Shown piece by piece: positions 1 to 7,197 of a stretch of DNA of 17,524 nt. The notes beneath the pieces are model-generated. The model saw only the letters and a list, made by a program, of their open reading frames with translations, was not told the origin of the DNA and ran no database searches. Location: the NCBI GenBank assembly GCA_012839665.1, contig DUMX01000154.1, positions 1 to 17,524 of the forward strand, written 5' to 3'. Position 1 is the stretch's first letter. The number at the start of each line of letters is the position of its first letter. A program made the position numbers and the translations under genes. The DNA comes from Gelria sp. (GTDB lineage Bacteria > Bacillota > Syntrophomonadia > Syntrophomonadales > Syntrophomonadaceae).

Positions 1-79
1 GGTAACTGCTACTAATAAATGGATATGGAGCCGTCCGATTGTAACCAGAATAGGACAGCACGTTTTTGCCCGTTAACAT
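1..79 (-). CDS. possible start of a further gene, cut by the window edge
   Basis: The stop codon of the WD40 gene overlaps an ATG as TAATG, and the frame from that ATG stays open for 26 codons to the window edge. The visible product begins MLTGKNVLSYSGYN and matches no family I recognise. No strong ribosome binding site precedes the ATG, so translation would have to be coupled to the WD40 gene. An open run of 26 codons can occur by chance, so this is only a possibility. Confidence 0.25.
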   Translation of the reverse strand, partial: MLTGKNVLSYSGYNRTAPYPFISSSY

Positions 80-1530
80 TAGCAAGGTTGGCTAAATTCC
101 CACAGTTTAAGCTGGCCATTTTCCCCTGCAGTAAGAACAGAATGATGGTATGAGGCTATTTCCAAGCAATTTACCTGCCAGGTATGCTCCGGCAACAAGT
201 GAATTTGGGTACCGGCATTTATGTCCCATATACGAATACTTCGGTCAATTCCAGCCGATATGGCAAAATTAGAATCTTTAGTAAGGACAAGCGAATTGAC
301 CGTTCCCCGGTGGCCTTCGAGAATAAGCAAGTTTTTACCACTATCCAGGTCCCAAAGGACTAAACTGCCATCTGTATTGCCAGAGAGTGCATAACGCTGC
401 TCATCAGTGGAACAAATTGAATAGGGCCAGCGGTCCGGTAATCCCAACCACAGGTGCTTCATTTCCCCGCTTAAATCCAGCAGGCGGAATTCTTTTTTCA
501 AGCCCGTAAGCATAAGGCTCATGCCATCGGAAGACATCCACATCCGGTTGATAGGACCAGTATTAGCCCGAAATAAATTCATAGGTTTTATTCTCTGCAA
601 ATCCCAGAATCCTATAGTCCCATCCAGGCCTCCCGAGAGAGCTAAACGTCCGTAGGGTGCAATTCCTACCCAAACAGGTAAAGCTGTATGACCACGAAAC
701 TGTCGTATTTCTTTGCCACTGTCTAAGTCCAGTAGATGAAGGCTATAATCATCAGTAGTAGCCAGAACATAGTTGTCATCAGGACTCATACAGGCAGCAG
801 TAACTTGAGCATATTCAAAATTAAACCGTTGGACTTCCATACCATTATTAACGTCCCAAAGGGATATGCGCCCATCCAATCCTGCAGTAAGAACCTGATT
901 GCCGCTAGAAGAAAAGCAGGCACTTGTTATTTTTCCTTGATGAGCTATGAAACTCCTCATTAATTTTAATACCGGACTTCGGGATAACTTTCTTTTGTCT
1001 GGCCATATATCCTCGTCTACTAAAATTAAAACCTCTTCAATTTCTTTATCCGAAATCAAGGACTGTTCTATTTTGGCTAAATAATCATGGTAGATAGAAT
1101 AGTCGGCCCGGCTGTATTCAAAGCTGCGCAAACTAAAAATAAAATCTTCATAACTAATTTCACCCGTTTTCCATTGTAAATAGGATAAATTAAATGCAGC
1201 TCGAATATTTTTAGAATCATAACGACGAGCTTCTTTCCATAAAGTAGCGGCATAATCAAAATTATTTGCTTTATAAGCAATGACAGCTTGCTGACATAAT
1301 TGAGTAGCCCGCATTTTCATTTGTTGTCGTACCCGAGGAATAAGCGCCATTAAAAATTCGAAGTCATTATCTTTATATTCATAAAAAACTGCAGCAATCC
1401 ATTCGTTACTGTTTTTTATCTTGTTTTCACATTCAGTACAAATAACATCTTCTGCAGCTGCAGGTAGATAACTGTCCTGACAAAGACCGCAAATAGACGG
1501 TTCGGCAAACCTACTGGCAAACTGGTTCAT
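79..1530 (-). CDS. zinc-ribbon / helical-repeat / seven-blade WD40 protein
   Basis: This 483-residue protein has three visible parts. Residues 14-34 hold two CxxC knuckles (C14, C17, C31, C34), a likely zinc ribbon. Residues about 60-190 are helical and include a TPR-like segment around 75-135. From about 194 to the end there are seven consecutive WD40 repeats, each about 40 residues with endings such as ISLWDV, IGFWDL, LVLWDL, IRIWDI and LKLWEF; seven is the number needed to close one beta-propeller. The fourth blade (ending FRLLDL) is the most degenerate. No signal peptide or membrane segment is seen, so it should be cytoplasmic. The start is supported by GGGAGG nine bases upstream. It lies 17 bases after the lumazine-binding protein gene, probably in the same operon. 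WD40 propellers usually act as protein-interaction scaffolds; the partner is unknown. Confidence 0.9.
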   Translation of the reverse strand: MNQFASRFAEPSICGLCQDSYLPAAAEDVICTECENKIKNSNEWIAAVFYEYKDNDFEFLMALIPRVRQQMKMRATQLCQQAVIAYKANNFDYAATLWKEARRYDSKNIRAAFNLSYLQWKTGEISYEDFIFSLRSFEYSRADYSIYHDYLAKIEQSLISDKEIEEVLILVDEDIWPDKRKLSRSPVLKLMRSFIAHQGKITSACFSSSGNQVLTAGLDGRISLWDVNNGMEVQRFNFEYAQVTAACMSPDDNYVLATTDDYSLHLLDLDSGKEIRQFRGHTALPVWVGIAPYGRLALSGGLDGTIGFWDLQRIKPMNLFRANTGPINRMWMSSDGMSLMLTGLKKEFRLLDLSGEMKHLWLGLPDRWPYSICSTDEQRYALSGNTDGSLVLWDLDSGKNLLILEGHRGTVNSLVLTKDSNFAISAGIDRSIRIWDINAGTQIHLLPEHTWQVNCLEIASYHHSVLTAGENGQLKLWEFSQPC

Positions 1531-1547
1531 TTCCTTTTTCCTCCCTG

Positions 1548-1835
1548 TTAGCCCTTCCTTTCCAGATTAACTAAATTACCGTAATCTAGATGAATTAATG
1601 TAGTTTTTTCCTGAGTTACCGGCCATAACTGAACTGTAAAACCTTCATGGTCTATTTCTTTTATGGTAAGACAAACACCATCAACGGCAATATCATCTCC
1701 CCGGTTAAGCTGATGTAGTATTTGCCGAGGTTTAATCTTTAGCGTAATTATTGATTGCTTTCCCGGAGCAGGTCCCTTAAAAATTACTTCTCCCATATCC
1801 TCAATAACGCCAGTAAAACGAAGTGGTTTGGTCAT
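1548..1835 (-). CDS. single lumazine-binding domain protein (riboflavin synthase-like)
   Basis: The 95-residue product matches one lumazine-binding barrel of riboflavin synthase alpha chain: FTGVIEDMG at residues 7-15, GDDIAVDGVCLTI at 46-58 and the terminal NLERKG. True riboflavin synthase has two such barrels in about 200 residues and acts as a trimer; only the N-terminal-type barrel is present here, and the reading frame ends naturally after it. It may bind a flavin or lumazine without catalysis, or form a synthase by assembly of single domains; the sequence does not decide. An upstream in-frame start at 1892 is possible, but AAGGGAG about eight bases before the ATG at 1835 and the family's usual N-terminus favour 1835. 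The WD40 gene follows after 17 bases. No other riboflavin gene is nearby. Confidence 0.85.
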   Translation of the reverse strand: MTKPLRFTGVIEDMGEVIFKGPAPGKQSIITLKIKPRQILHQLNRGDDIAVDGVCLTIKEIDHEGFTVQLWPVTQEKTTLIHLDYGNLVNLERKG

Positions 1836-2434
1836 ATCATACTCCCTTTTATTAATGTACCCAGGCGTAATAAATTTATCTACCAGAACCAATCAAATAA
1901 TAAATAAAAGAACAGTGTGATTCCAAAGTAATTCTTAATGATTTTTAATGGCTTATTTTCAATTCATTAATTACTTGATTCCACTGCAAAAAGCAATAAA
2001 TATTTATTCGAATGAATAATAGACGCGGAAACCGCGGAATCATTAGGGAACTACGCGGACTTATTTAAGGTCAAAATAAAGAGAAATACGGAGTATTTCA
2101 ACGATAATTATTAATTCAAAAGCACTATCTTTGGACTACGTATTCACTAATATTCACCTAAATAGGGGTTTTCGCAGTAGAATCATAATTAAAAATTGTG
2201 GTGGAAATACACCCTACGGGTACTACAATGTTTACTACCGCTCATAATTAAGGTTGCTTCGTATTTCTCTTTATTTCGACCTTATGCATACCATAACAAA
2301 TCTGCGGCAATCTGCTCCCTTAATAGCGACCCGGCACTCAGCCCAGACTTTATTCAGATTAATAGCGGCGGAACGGCACGGGGGCCGTTCCCTACAAACA
2401 TAACGGGAAATGCTACCAGCACCCTATTCCCTTA
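1836..2434. other. gene-free stretch with nested inverted repeats
   Basis: No credible gene is seen in these 600 bases. The stretch holds a small GC hairpin (CGCGG at 2024-2028, CCGCG at 2032-2036) and then a modular repeat from about 2066 onward, listed separately. A promoter for the lumazine-binding protein gene should lie between 1850 and 2000, but I find no convincing pair of -35 and -10 boxes. The plus-strand open frame at 2196-2438 consists of repeat sequence. Confidence 0.6.
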
Positions 2435-2440
2435 CTAATT
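2066..2440 (+). repeat. modular intergenic repeat, copy 1
   Basis: Two 25-base arms, 2066-2090 and 2260-2284, are inverted copies of each other with 24 matches. Inside the left arm begins a perfect hairpin, GAAATAC-GGA-GTATTTC (2083-2099), followed by a T/A-rich block to 2116. Further modules are a 23-base block at 2201-2223 (GTGGAAATACACCC...), a palindromic block at 2370-2397 (GGAACGGC...GCCGTTCC) and a terminal block at 2411-2436 starting GCTACCAGCAC. Each of these modules recurs in one of the other two copies in this window (8378-8488 and 17332-17524). Confidence 0.75.
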
Positions 2441-2986
2441 ATACTCATTCATAGCCCGGTCTATGCCCTGCTTCACCCAGCACTCTACTGCAGCTGCTGC
2501 CTGGCTAATTACTTCTTCCATAAGCTTTTGTTCGGTGGGGCTAAACTTACCCAGGACCCAGTCAATAGCTTCATTATCGGGACGGCCGATGCCAATACGG
2601 ATACGGGCAAATTCCCGGCTGCCTAGTCGTTGGATAATGGAAGTCATGCCTTTGTGGCCTCCGCTACCTCCTTGGGCTCGCAGACGTAAAGCGCCGGGGG
2701 ACAAGTCCATATCATCATAAATTACTATGAGGTCATTAAGATCAAGCTTATACCAGCGTACCAGGGGTTGAACGGTTTTGCCGCTGCGGTTCATATAGGT
2801 TAGAGGTTTAACTAATAGAACTTTTTCCCCGTCAATACGAATATGCCCGATAATAGCATCGAAACGGCTTTCTTCTTTTTCGATGGAAAAGCGCCCGGCT
2901 ATTTCCTCTAAGATCCTAAAACCTATGTTATGCCGGGTATCGCGATATTTTCTTCCCGGATTACCTAATCCTACGATAACTTTCAT
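2435..2986 (-). CDS. pth: peptidyl-tRNA hydrolase
   Basis: This cytoplasmic enzyme cleaves the ester bond of peptidyl-tRNAs that drop off ribosomes and so recycles tRNA. The 183-residue product begins MKVIVGLGNPG, the family signature, with catalytic-type residues Asn9 and His19 (TRHNIGF), Asn66 in the TYMNRSG motif and Asp91 in YDDMD, followed by GGSGGHKG and FARIRIGIGRP. Length is normal for the family. The start at 2986 is chosen over an upstream in-frame ATG at 3034 because family members begin here and GGGGAG stands nine bases before it; the 3034 start would lie inside the rplY terminator. The gene follows rplY, a common arrangement (prs-rplY-pth). The terminator in between suggests reduced read-through or an unseen promoter. 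Confidence 0.96.
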   Translation of the reverse strand: MKVIVGLGNPGRKYRDTRHNIGFRILEEIAGRFSIEKEESRFDAIIGHIRIDGEKVLLVKPLTYMNRSGKTVQPLVRWYKLDLNDLIVIYDDMDLSPGALRLRAQGGSGGHKGMTSIIQRLGSREFARIRIGIGRPDNEAIDWVLGKFSPTEQKLMEEVISQAAAAVECWVKQGIDRAMNEYN

Positions 2987-3007
2987 AGCCAATTCTCCCC
3001 ATAGCTT

Positions 3008-3041
3008 AAAAAAGGATTGAGCAATAAGGCTCAATCCTTTT
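3008..3041 (-). terminator. rho-independent terminator after rplY
   Basis: A 13-bp perfect stem is formed by AAAAGGATTGAGC (3010-3022) and its complement (3029-3041) with a 6-base loop. On the minus strand it is followed by a run of T. It lies 14 bases beyond the rplY stop codon and ahead of the pth ribosome binding site. Confidence 0.85.
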
Positions 3042-3054
3042 AGAAATCCTTTGC

Positions 3055-3717
3055 TTATTCGCCTTCAGTAGTCTCGGTATCTTCGGCCTCAGCTTCACCT
3101 TCGTCTCCGCCTTCAACAAATTCGCCTTCAATTTCTTCGTCTTCAACTTCTTCTACTTCAATAGAAGGAACTACTACGGTAGCTACCATTGCATCTAATT
3201 CAGTAACTATTTCTATTCCTTCCGGTAATTCTAAATCAGCTACTGTGACCTTATCCCCGATTTCTAGTGAAGATACATCACAAACCAGGGTTTCCGGAAT
3301 CTCCTGGGGTAAGCAGAAAATCTCAATTTCTTTAATACCTGATTGCAGAATACCTTCTTTTTTCATTACCTCTTCTTCGCCAACTATAGAAATGCCTACG
3401 GTACTGTTTATTTTCTCATCCAGTCTTACTTGCCAAAAGTCAATATGAATAATCTGTCCACTAACCGGATGCCTCTGTACTTCTCGGATTATCGTCATTA
3501 AATCTTCACTACCCTCTATTTCCAGGAAGAATATTCCCCGGGAACCATGGGTTTGGAGGGTACGGACAAGCTGCTTCTGGCTTACCGATATAGGCTGATT
3601 ATCTATTCCTTTGCCATATACATTTCCAGGTACTAATCCGCTGCGTTTCAGCTCTTTAAGATGCCCCCTGGTTTTTATATCGCGTTTCTGGCAGCTTATT
3701 TTCTCTGCCTGTGCCAT
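3055..3717 (-). CDS. rplY: 50S ribosomal protein L25, long Ctc form
   Basis: The 220-residue product is the two-domain TL5/Ctc form of L25, which binds 5S rRNA in the large subunit; in Bacillus the homologue Ctc is a general stress protein. Family features include KTRGHLKELKRSGLVPGNVYG near the N-terminus, HIDFWQV after the first domain, and the C-terminal beta domain. The last roughly 40 residues are an acidic tail rich in Glu, Asp and Gly, typical of long L25 forms. A GTG at 3726 is in frame, but ATG at 3717 sits eight bases after AAGGAG and is preferred. A strong promoter lies just upstream (3777-3805) and a terminator just downstream, so rplY can be a transcription unit of its own although it follows prs. 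Confidence 0.96.
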   Translation of the reverse strand: MAQAEKISCQKRDIKTRGHLKELKRSGLVPGNVYGKGIDNQPISVSQKQLVRTLQTHGSRGIFFLEIEGSEDLMTIIREVQRHPVSGQIIHIDFWQVRLDEKINSTVGISIVGEEEVMKKEGILQSGIKEIEIFCLPQEIPETLVCDVSSLEIGDKVTVADLELPEGIEIVTELDAMVATVVVPSIEVEEVEDEEIEGEFVEGGDEGEAEAEDTETTEGE

Positions 3718-3776
3718 TATTATCACTCCTTAAATCTGCAGACCAGTCTGCCTTTATTTAAATTATACAAGTAGTT

Positions 3777-3805
3777 ATTATACCAGTTTGACCTCATTAT
3801 GTCCA
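3777..3805 (-). promoter_or_regulatory. sigma-A type promoter of rplY
   Basis: On the minus strand TGGACA (3800-3805) and TATAAT (3777-3782) are separated by exactly 17 bases. The -10 box is extended by TGG immediately upstream. It lies directly after the prs stop codon, giving a leader of about 50 bases to the rplY start. Confidence 0.7.
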
Positions 3806-3811
3806 AATTAA

Positions 3812-4765
3812 CTACCCTTCAAAAAGTTTGCTTACGGACAGGTCTTCATGAATGCGCAAAATGGCCTCCCCTACCAGTGGTGCTACGGAGAGGACCGTAA
3901 GGTTGGGAAGTCTTTTTTCTTCATCCATGGGAATAGTATTGGTTACTACTATTTCTTCAAAAGGTGCACTAGCAAGCCTTTCTATAGCTGGTCCGGAAAA
4001 AACCGGATGGGTACAGCAGCCATAAACCTTTAAGGCACCCTTTTCTTTCATGGCTTCTGCTGCCGTACACAAGGTGCCGGCAGTATCTATAATATCGTCA
4101 ATAATTATAACTGATTTACCCTCTACATCACCAATAATATGCATTACTTCGGACACATTAGGTTCAGGTCTACGCTTGTCCACTATTGCCAGAGAAGCTC
4201 CCAATTTTTCAGCCAGGTCACGGGCTCTGGTAACTCCTCCAACATCAGGGGAGAGGATAACGGAATTTTCATTAAGTCCCTTGGTCTTAAAATATTCGGC
4301 TATAGTCGGTACTCCGGGAAGGTGGTCAACCGGTATGTCATAAAAGCCTTGAATCTGGTTGGCATGTAAATCTACGGCTACTACCCGCTGGGCACCAGCT
4401 TCGACTATCAGGTTGGAAACTAGTTTGGCGGTAATGGGATCACGAGCCTTGGTTTTACGATCCTGGCGGGCATATCCATAGTAGGGAATGACCGCATTAA
4501 TTCGGGAAGCAGAAGCCCGTCTGAAAGCATCAATCATAATGAGGAGTTCCATTAGATTGTCATTAACCGGCGAACAGGTTGGCTGTACTACAAAAACGTC
4601 TACTCCGCGCACGCTCTCGTCAATAACACAGTTAATTTCACCATCGGAAAAGCGCGATACTTTGGCATCACCTACTGGCATACCCAGGTATTTCGCTATT
4701 TCTTCGGCTAGGCAAGGGTTAGCATTTCCAGTAAACAGTTTCATCCTCCACCTGGATGCTTTCAT
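3812..4765 (-). CDS. prs: ribose-phosphate pyrophosphokinase (PRPP synthetase)
   Basis: This cytoplasmic enzyme transfers pyrophosphate from ATP to ribose 5-phosphate, making PRPP for purine, pyrimidine, histidine, tryptophan and NAD synthesis. The 317-residue product is of normal class I length and shows FSDGEINCVIDESVRG, PVNDNLMELLIMIDA, YYGYARQDRK (95-104), the metal-binding region with His134, the catalytic flexible-loop KRRPEPN (197-203) and the PRPP-binding loop DDIIDTAGT (223-231). AGGAGG seven bases before the ATG at 4765 fixes that start; a second in-frame ATG seven codons on (MKLFTG) matches the usual family N-terminus but has its AGGTGGAGG directly against the codon. It follows glmU by 31 bases and is probably co-transcribed with it. 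Confidence 0.97.
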   Translation of the reverse strand: MKASRWRMKLFTGNANPCLAEEIAKYLGMPVGDAKVSRFSDGEINCVIDESVRGVDVFVVQPTCSPVNDNLMELLIMIDAFRRASASRINAVIPYYGYARQDRKTKARDPITAKLVSNLIVEAGAQRVVAVDLHANQIQGFYDIPVDHLPGVPTIAEYFKTKGLNENSVILSPDVGGVTRARDLAEKLGASLAIVDKRRPEPNVSEVMHIIGDVEGKSVIIIDDIIDTAGTLCTAAEAMKEKGALKVYGCCTHPVFSGPAIERLASAPFEEIVVTNTIPMDEEKRLPNLTVLSVAPLVGEAILRIHEDLSVSKLFEG

Positions 4766-4796
4766 GATTTAACCTCCTAAATAATTCTCCCCATTC

Positions 4797-6161
4797 CTAT
4801 TTGCCGGGGTTGTTTTTATTTGTTTTCCTAATATGTTTTTGTTCAGCCCGTTCTACAGCCAGAGTATGGGCAGGAACATCATGAGCAATGGTTGACCCGG
4901 CGCCAGTTACGGAGTTCTCACCAATAGTTACTGGTGCTACCAGATTAGTATTGCTGCCTATAAATACACCATCTTCCAATATAGTACGATGTTTATTCTT
5001 ACCGTCATAGTTGCAAGTAATGGTGCCAGCACCAATATTAACATTTTTTCCTAAAAGGGAATCTCCTACATAGCTGAGGTGTGGAATTTTGCTCCCGGAT
5101 CCGATAACCGATTTTTTTATCTCGACAAAATCGCCCACTTTAACATTCTCATGTAAATCAGCCTCCGGCCTCAGGTAAGCATAGGGTCCGATGTTACAGT
5201 AGTTGCCAATACGGGCTTCCTTTATCCGTGAACTTTCGATTACTACATGGTTACCTATGAAGGCATCATTTATGCGGGTATAAGGCCCTATCGTGCAATT
5301 TTCCCCAATAGTAGTCTGTCCCTCAATGATGGTAAAGGGGTAAATCACTGTATCCAGGCCTATTTTCACCGTGCTGTCAATAAATGTTGTTTCCGGGGCC
5401 ATAATGGTTACTCCGTTTTTCATCAGGTCCCGGTTATGGCGCTGCCGAATTATGGCTTCGGCCTGTGATAGCTGTACCCGGTTATTGATTCCGTGAATCT
5501 GGTCTATTTCATCTACGGCGAGTACCGCCACATTATGCCCATCCTGCTGTAATAGGGGTAAAACGTCGGTAAGATAGTATTCTCCCTGAGCATTACTGCA
5601 CTCTACCCGCGACAGTGCTGAAAATACTGCTCCGGCCTGAAAGCAGTACATGCCGGTGTTAATTTCTGCTATTTCTTTTTCTTCCGGACTGGCATCTTTT
5701 TCTTCAACAATGCGCTCTAATCCATCAGCCTGACGAATAATACGACCATAGCCATAAGGGTCAGGGAGCACGGCACTGAGCACCGTAGCCCGGGCCTGCT
5801 GTTGCTGGTGGTAATTTAATAGTTCTTTTAAGGTCTTACCCTGGAGTAATGGAGTATCTCCGGCTAAAACCACCAGGGTATGGGCCGGATTAATGCTGCT
5901 CTGGGCCTGCATTAGGGCATGCCCGGTACCTAGCTGTTGTTCTTGCACCACAAAACGCAGATTTTCGTCTGCTAAGGTCTCTTCTACCAACTTACGACCA
6001 TGTCCCACCACCAGGGTAATATCGTCTATTCCGGCTTCTTTCACTGCTTTAATTACATACCATACCATGGGTTTACCTGCTACCCGATGTAATACTTTGG
6101 GTATTTGCGAATGCATACGCACTCCTTTACCCGCCGCCAGTATAACTGCTGAATAACTCAC
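4797..6161 (-). CDS. glmU: bifunctional GlmU: GlcN-1-P acetyltransferase / GlcNAc-1-P uridyltransferase
   Basis: GlmU makes UDP-GlcNAc for peptidoglycan and wall polymers in two steps. The 454-residue product has the N-terminal uridyltransferase fold with LAAGKGVRM (8-16), IPKVLH, QEQQLGTGHA, LAGDTPLL and EINTGMY, then a left-handed beta-helix of hexapeptide repeats from about residue 250. The acetyltransferase site is represented by KIPHLSYVGD with catalytic His361, and by NIGAGTITCNYDGKNKH. Both halves look intact. The start is GTG at 6161, nine bases after AAGGTGG and at the usual family N-terminus; the ATG-like codons upstream are out of frame. It leads the glmU-prs pair and has a promoter (6329-6357) and a palindromic leader of about 160 bases. 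Confidence 0.97.
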   Translation of the reverse strand: MSYSAVILAAGKGVRMHSQIPKVLHRVAGKPMVWYVIKAVKEAGIDDITLVVGHGRKLVEETLADENLRFVVQEQQLGTGHALMQAQSSINPAHTLVVLAGDTPLLQGKTLKELLNYHQQQQARATVLSAVLPDPYGYGRIIRQADGLERIVEEKDASPEEKEIAEINTGMYCFQAGAVFSALSRVECSNAQGEYYLTDVLPLLQQDGHNVAVLAVDEIDQIHGINNRVQLSQAEAIIRQRHNRDLMKNGVTIMAPETTFIDSTVKIGLDTVIYPFTIIEGQTTIGENCTIGPYTRINDAFIGNHVVIESSRIKEARIGNYCNIGPYAYLRPEADLHENVKVGDFVEIKKSVIGSGSKIPHLSYVGDSLLGKNVNIGAGTITCNYDGKNKHRTILEDGVFIGSNTNLVAPVTIGENSVTGAGSTIAHDVPAHTLAVERAEQKHIRKTNKNNPGK

Positions 6162-6188
6162 TTAATAATGCCACCTTAATAAATTTTT

Positions 6189-6294
6189 AATTTTTGAATT
6201 ATAGTGGTCCAGCACTTAACAGTGGTAAATCATCGACTGAAGTCTGAACAGAGTACCGAACTCTTCATTCGATTGTTGTTAAGTATTCAAAATT
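6189..6294 (-). repeat. palindromic element in the glmU leader
   Basis: Nested inverted arms form a long hairpin. The outer arms are 6285-6294 and 6189-6199, ten pairs with one bulged base. The next arms are ACTTAACA and its complement at 6277-6284 and 6214-6221. Inside are 5-bp arms at 6269-6273/6232-6236 and AGAGT/ACTCT at 6250-6254/6260-6264. The element lies between the glmU promoter and start codon, so it would be transcribed. Its plus-strand sequence CCAGCACTTAAC recurs in the palindrome at 11427-11517. It could be a regulatory leader or a mobile-type repeat. Confidence 0.55.
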
Positions 6295-6328
6295 CTATCA
6301 GTTAGGGATAAAAAATATAATCACTTGT

Positions 6329-6357
6329 ATTATACCTTTTATCTGAAAGAATGAAAA
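6329..6357 (-). promoter_or_regulatory. probable promoter of glmU-prs
   Basis: On the minus strand TTTTCA (6352-6357) and TATAAT (6329-6334) are spaced by 17 bases. The -10 is perfect and the -35 has four of six consensus bases. It lies between the NTP-transferase stop and glmU, leaving a leader of about 160 bases. Confidence 0.55.
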
Positions 6358-6403
6358 TTTTTATATTCATTTACCCAACCCTGACGAATAATGGGGAAGG
6401 ATG

Positions 6404-7180
6404 TTAACGCTCCACTCCTGCCAGATATTTTTGGGCTAGTTCTAAATCGCTTGGTTTATCCACATCTACACCTACTTCAGCATAGGGGGATATTATAGCT
6501 TTACCTTTTATTCCCAGGATTTGGTAGAATCTTTTCTCTACTGCTTCTATATTTAAACAACGAATAAAGTATTTCCATACCAGGCTAAAACCGAATAGTT
6601 TAGCCATAGCCAGGGGATTTTTCCTGCGCTCTACCAATTTGAAGGCTATTTCTAAAACTTGGTCGTATAAATCTGAACGTAAAATAAAGAGATTGCCCCC
6701 GGTAAAAATTCCATCTTTAAGCCGTACATAAGTGCGGCCAACTCCAGGAAAACAAGCTTCATTGACTTCTTTTTGGGTTACCGGGTAGTAAAATTCAGCA
6801 TCATATTGTTCCGCTTGTTTTATAAAATCATTAATGGCTTCGGGGGTAATAAAGGGTATATCGGAAGGCATGATTAAAATTTGCTCGGTGATGCCCTTTT
6901 CCCGTAGTAATTCAACCCCGTGGGAAAAGCTTTCAATAACGTTTTGCCCCCCATTAACAAAGAATAGGCGGTCTTGCCCGGCGAATATATTACGCAAAGC
7001 CTCGGACGGTCCGCTAATTACAATGTTTCTAATAGCAGGGGTTTGACGTAAGGCCTGATAGACGTAGTAAATCATGGGGTAATTGCCTATGATAATCAGG
7101 GCTTCATTATCATAGGGTGCTATTTTTTTTAGCTCACTACTGCTCTCTCCCCCGGCCAGGATAATAGCATCGTATTGCAT
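6404..7180 (-). CDS. MobA-like nucleotidyltransferase of unknown substrate
   Basis: The 258-residue product has the NTP-transferase Rossmann-like fold: AIILAGGESSS at residues 5-15, IGNYPMIYYVYQAL at 31-44, and the metal-site region PSDIPF at 105-110. The usual LAGGxGxRMGxxK loop of MobA and sugar nucleotidyltransferases is altered: Arg and the following Gly are missing and the loop reads ESSSELKKIAPYDNEALI. The C-terminal 100 residues do not match a known domain, and include VDVDKPSDLELAQKYL, which resembles the end of MobA-like proteins. GGAGG nine bases before the ATG at 7180 supports the start. It sits after ispE and a degraded GntR gene and before glmU. Related proteins in this position in Clostridia are annotated only as nucleotidyltransferases, as far as I recall. 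The nucleotide and acceptor are unknown. Confidence 0.85.
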   Translation of the reverse strand: MQYDAIILAGGESSSELKKIAPYDNEALIIIGNYPMIYYVYQALRQTPAIRNIVISGPSEALRNIFAGQDRLFFVNGGQNVIESFSHGVELLREKGITEQILIMPSDIPFITPEAINDFIKQAEQYDAEFYYPVTQKEVNEACFPGVGRTYVRLKDGIFTGGNLFILRSDLYDQVLEIAFKLVERRKNPLAMAKLFGFSLVWKYFIRCLNIEAVEKRFYQILGIKGKAIISPYAEVGVDVDKPSDLELAQKYLAGVER

Positions 7181-7197
7181 TCTTATACCTCCGTTAC

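Noticed and set aside
2196..2438. 80-codon plus-strand open frame
   Set aside because: It consists wholly of repeat copy 1, including both palindromes, and has no ribosome binding site.
4050..4343. 97-codon plus-strand open frame
   Set aside because: It is antisense to prs, which is unambiguous, and its composition is that of a complementary-frame shadow.
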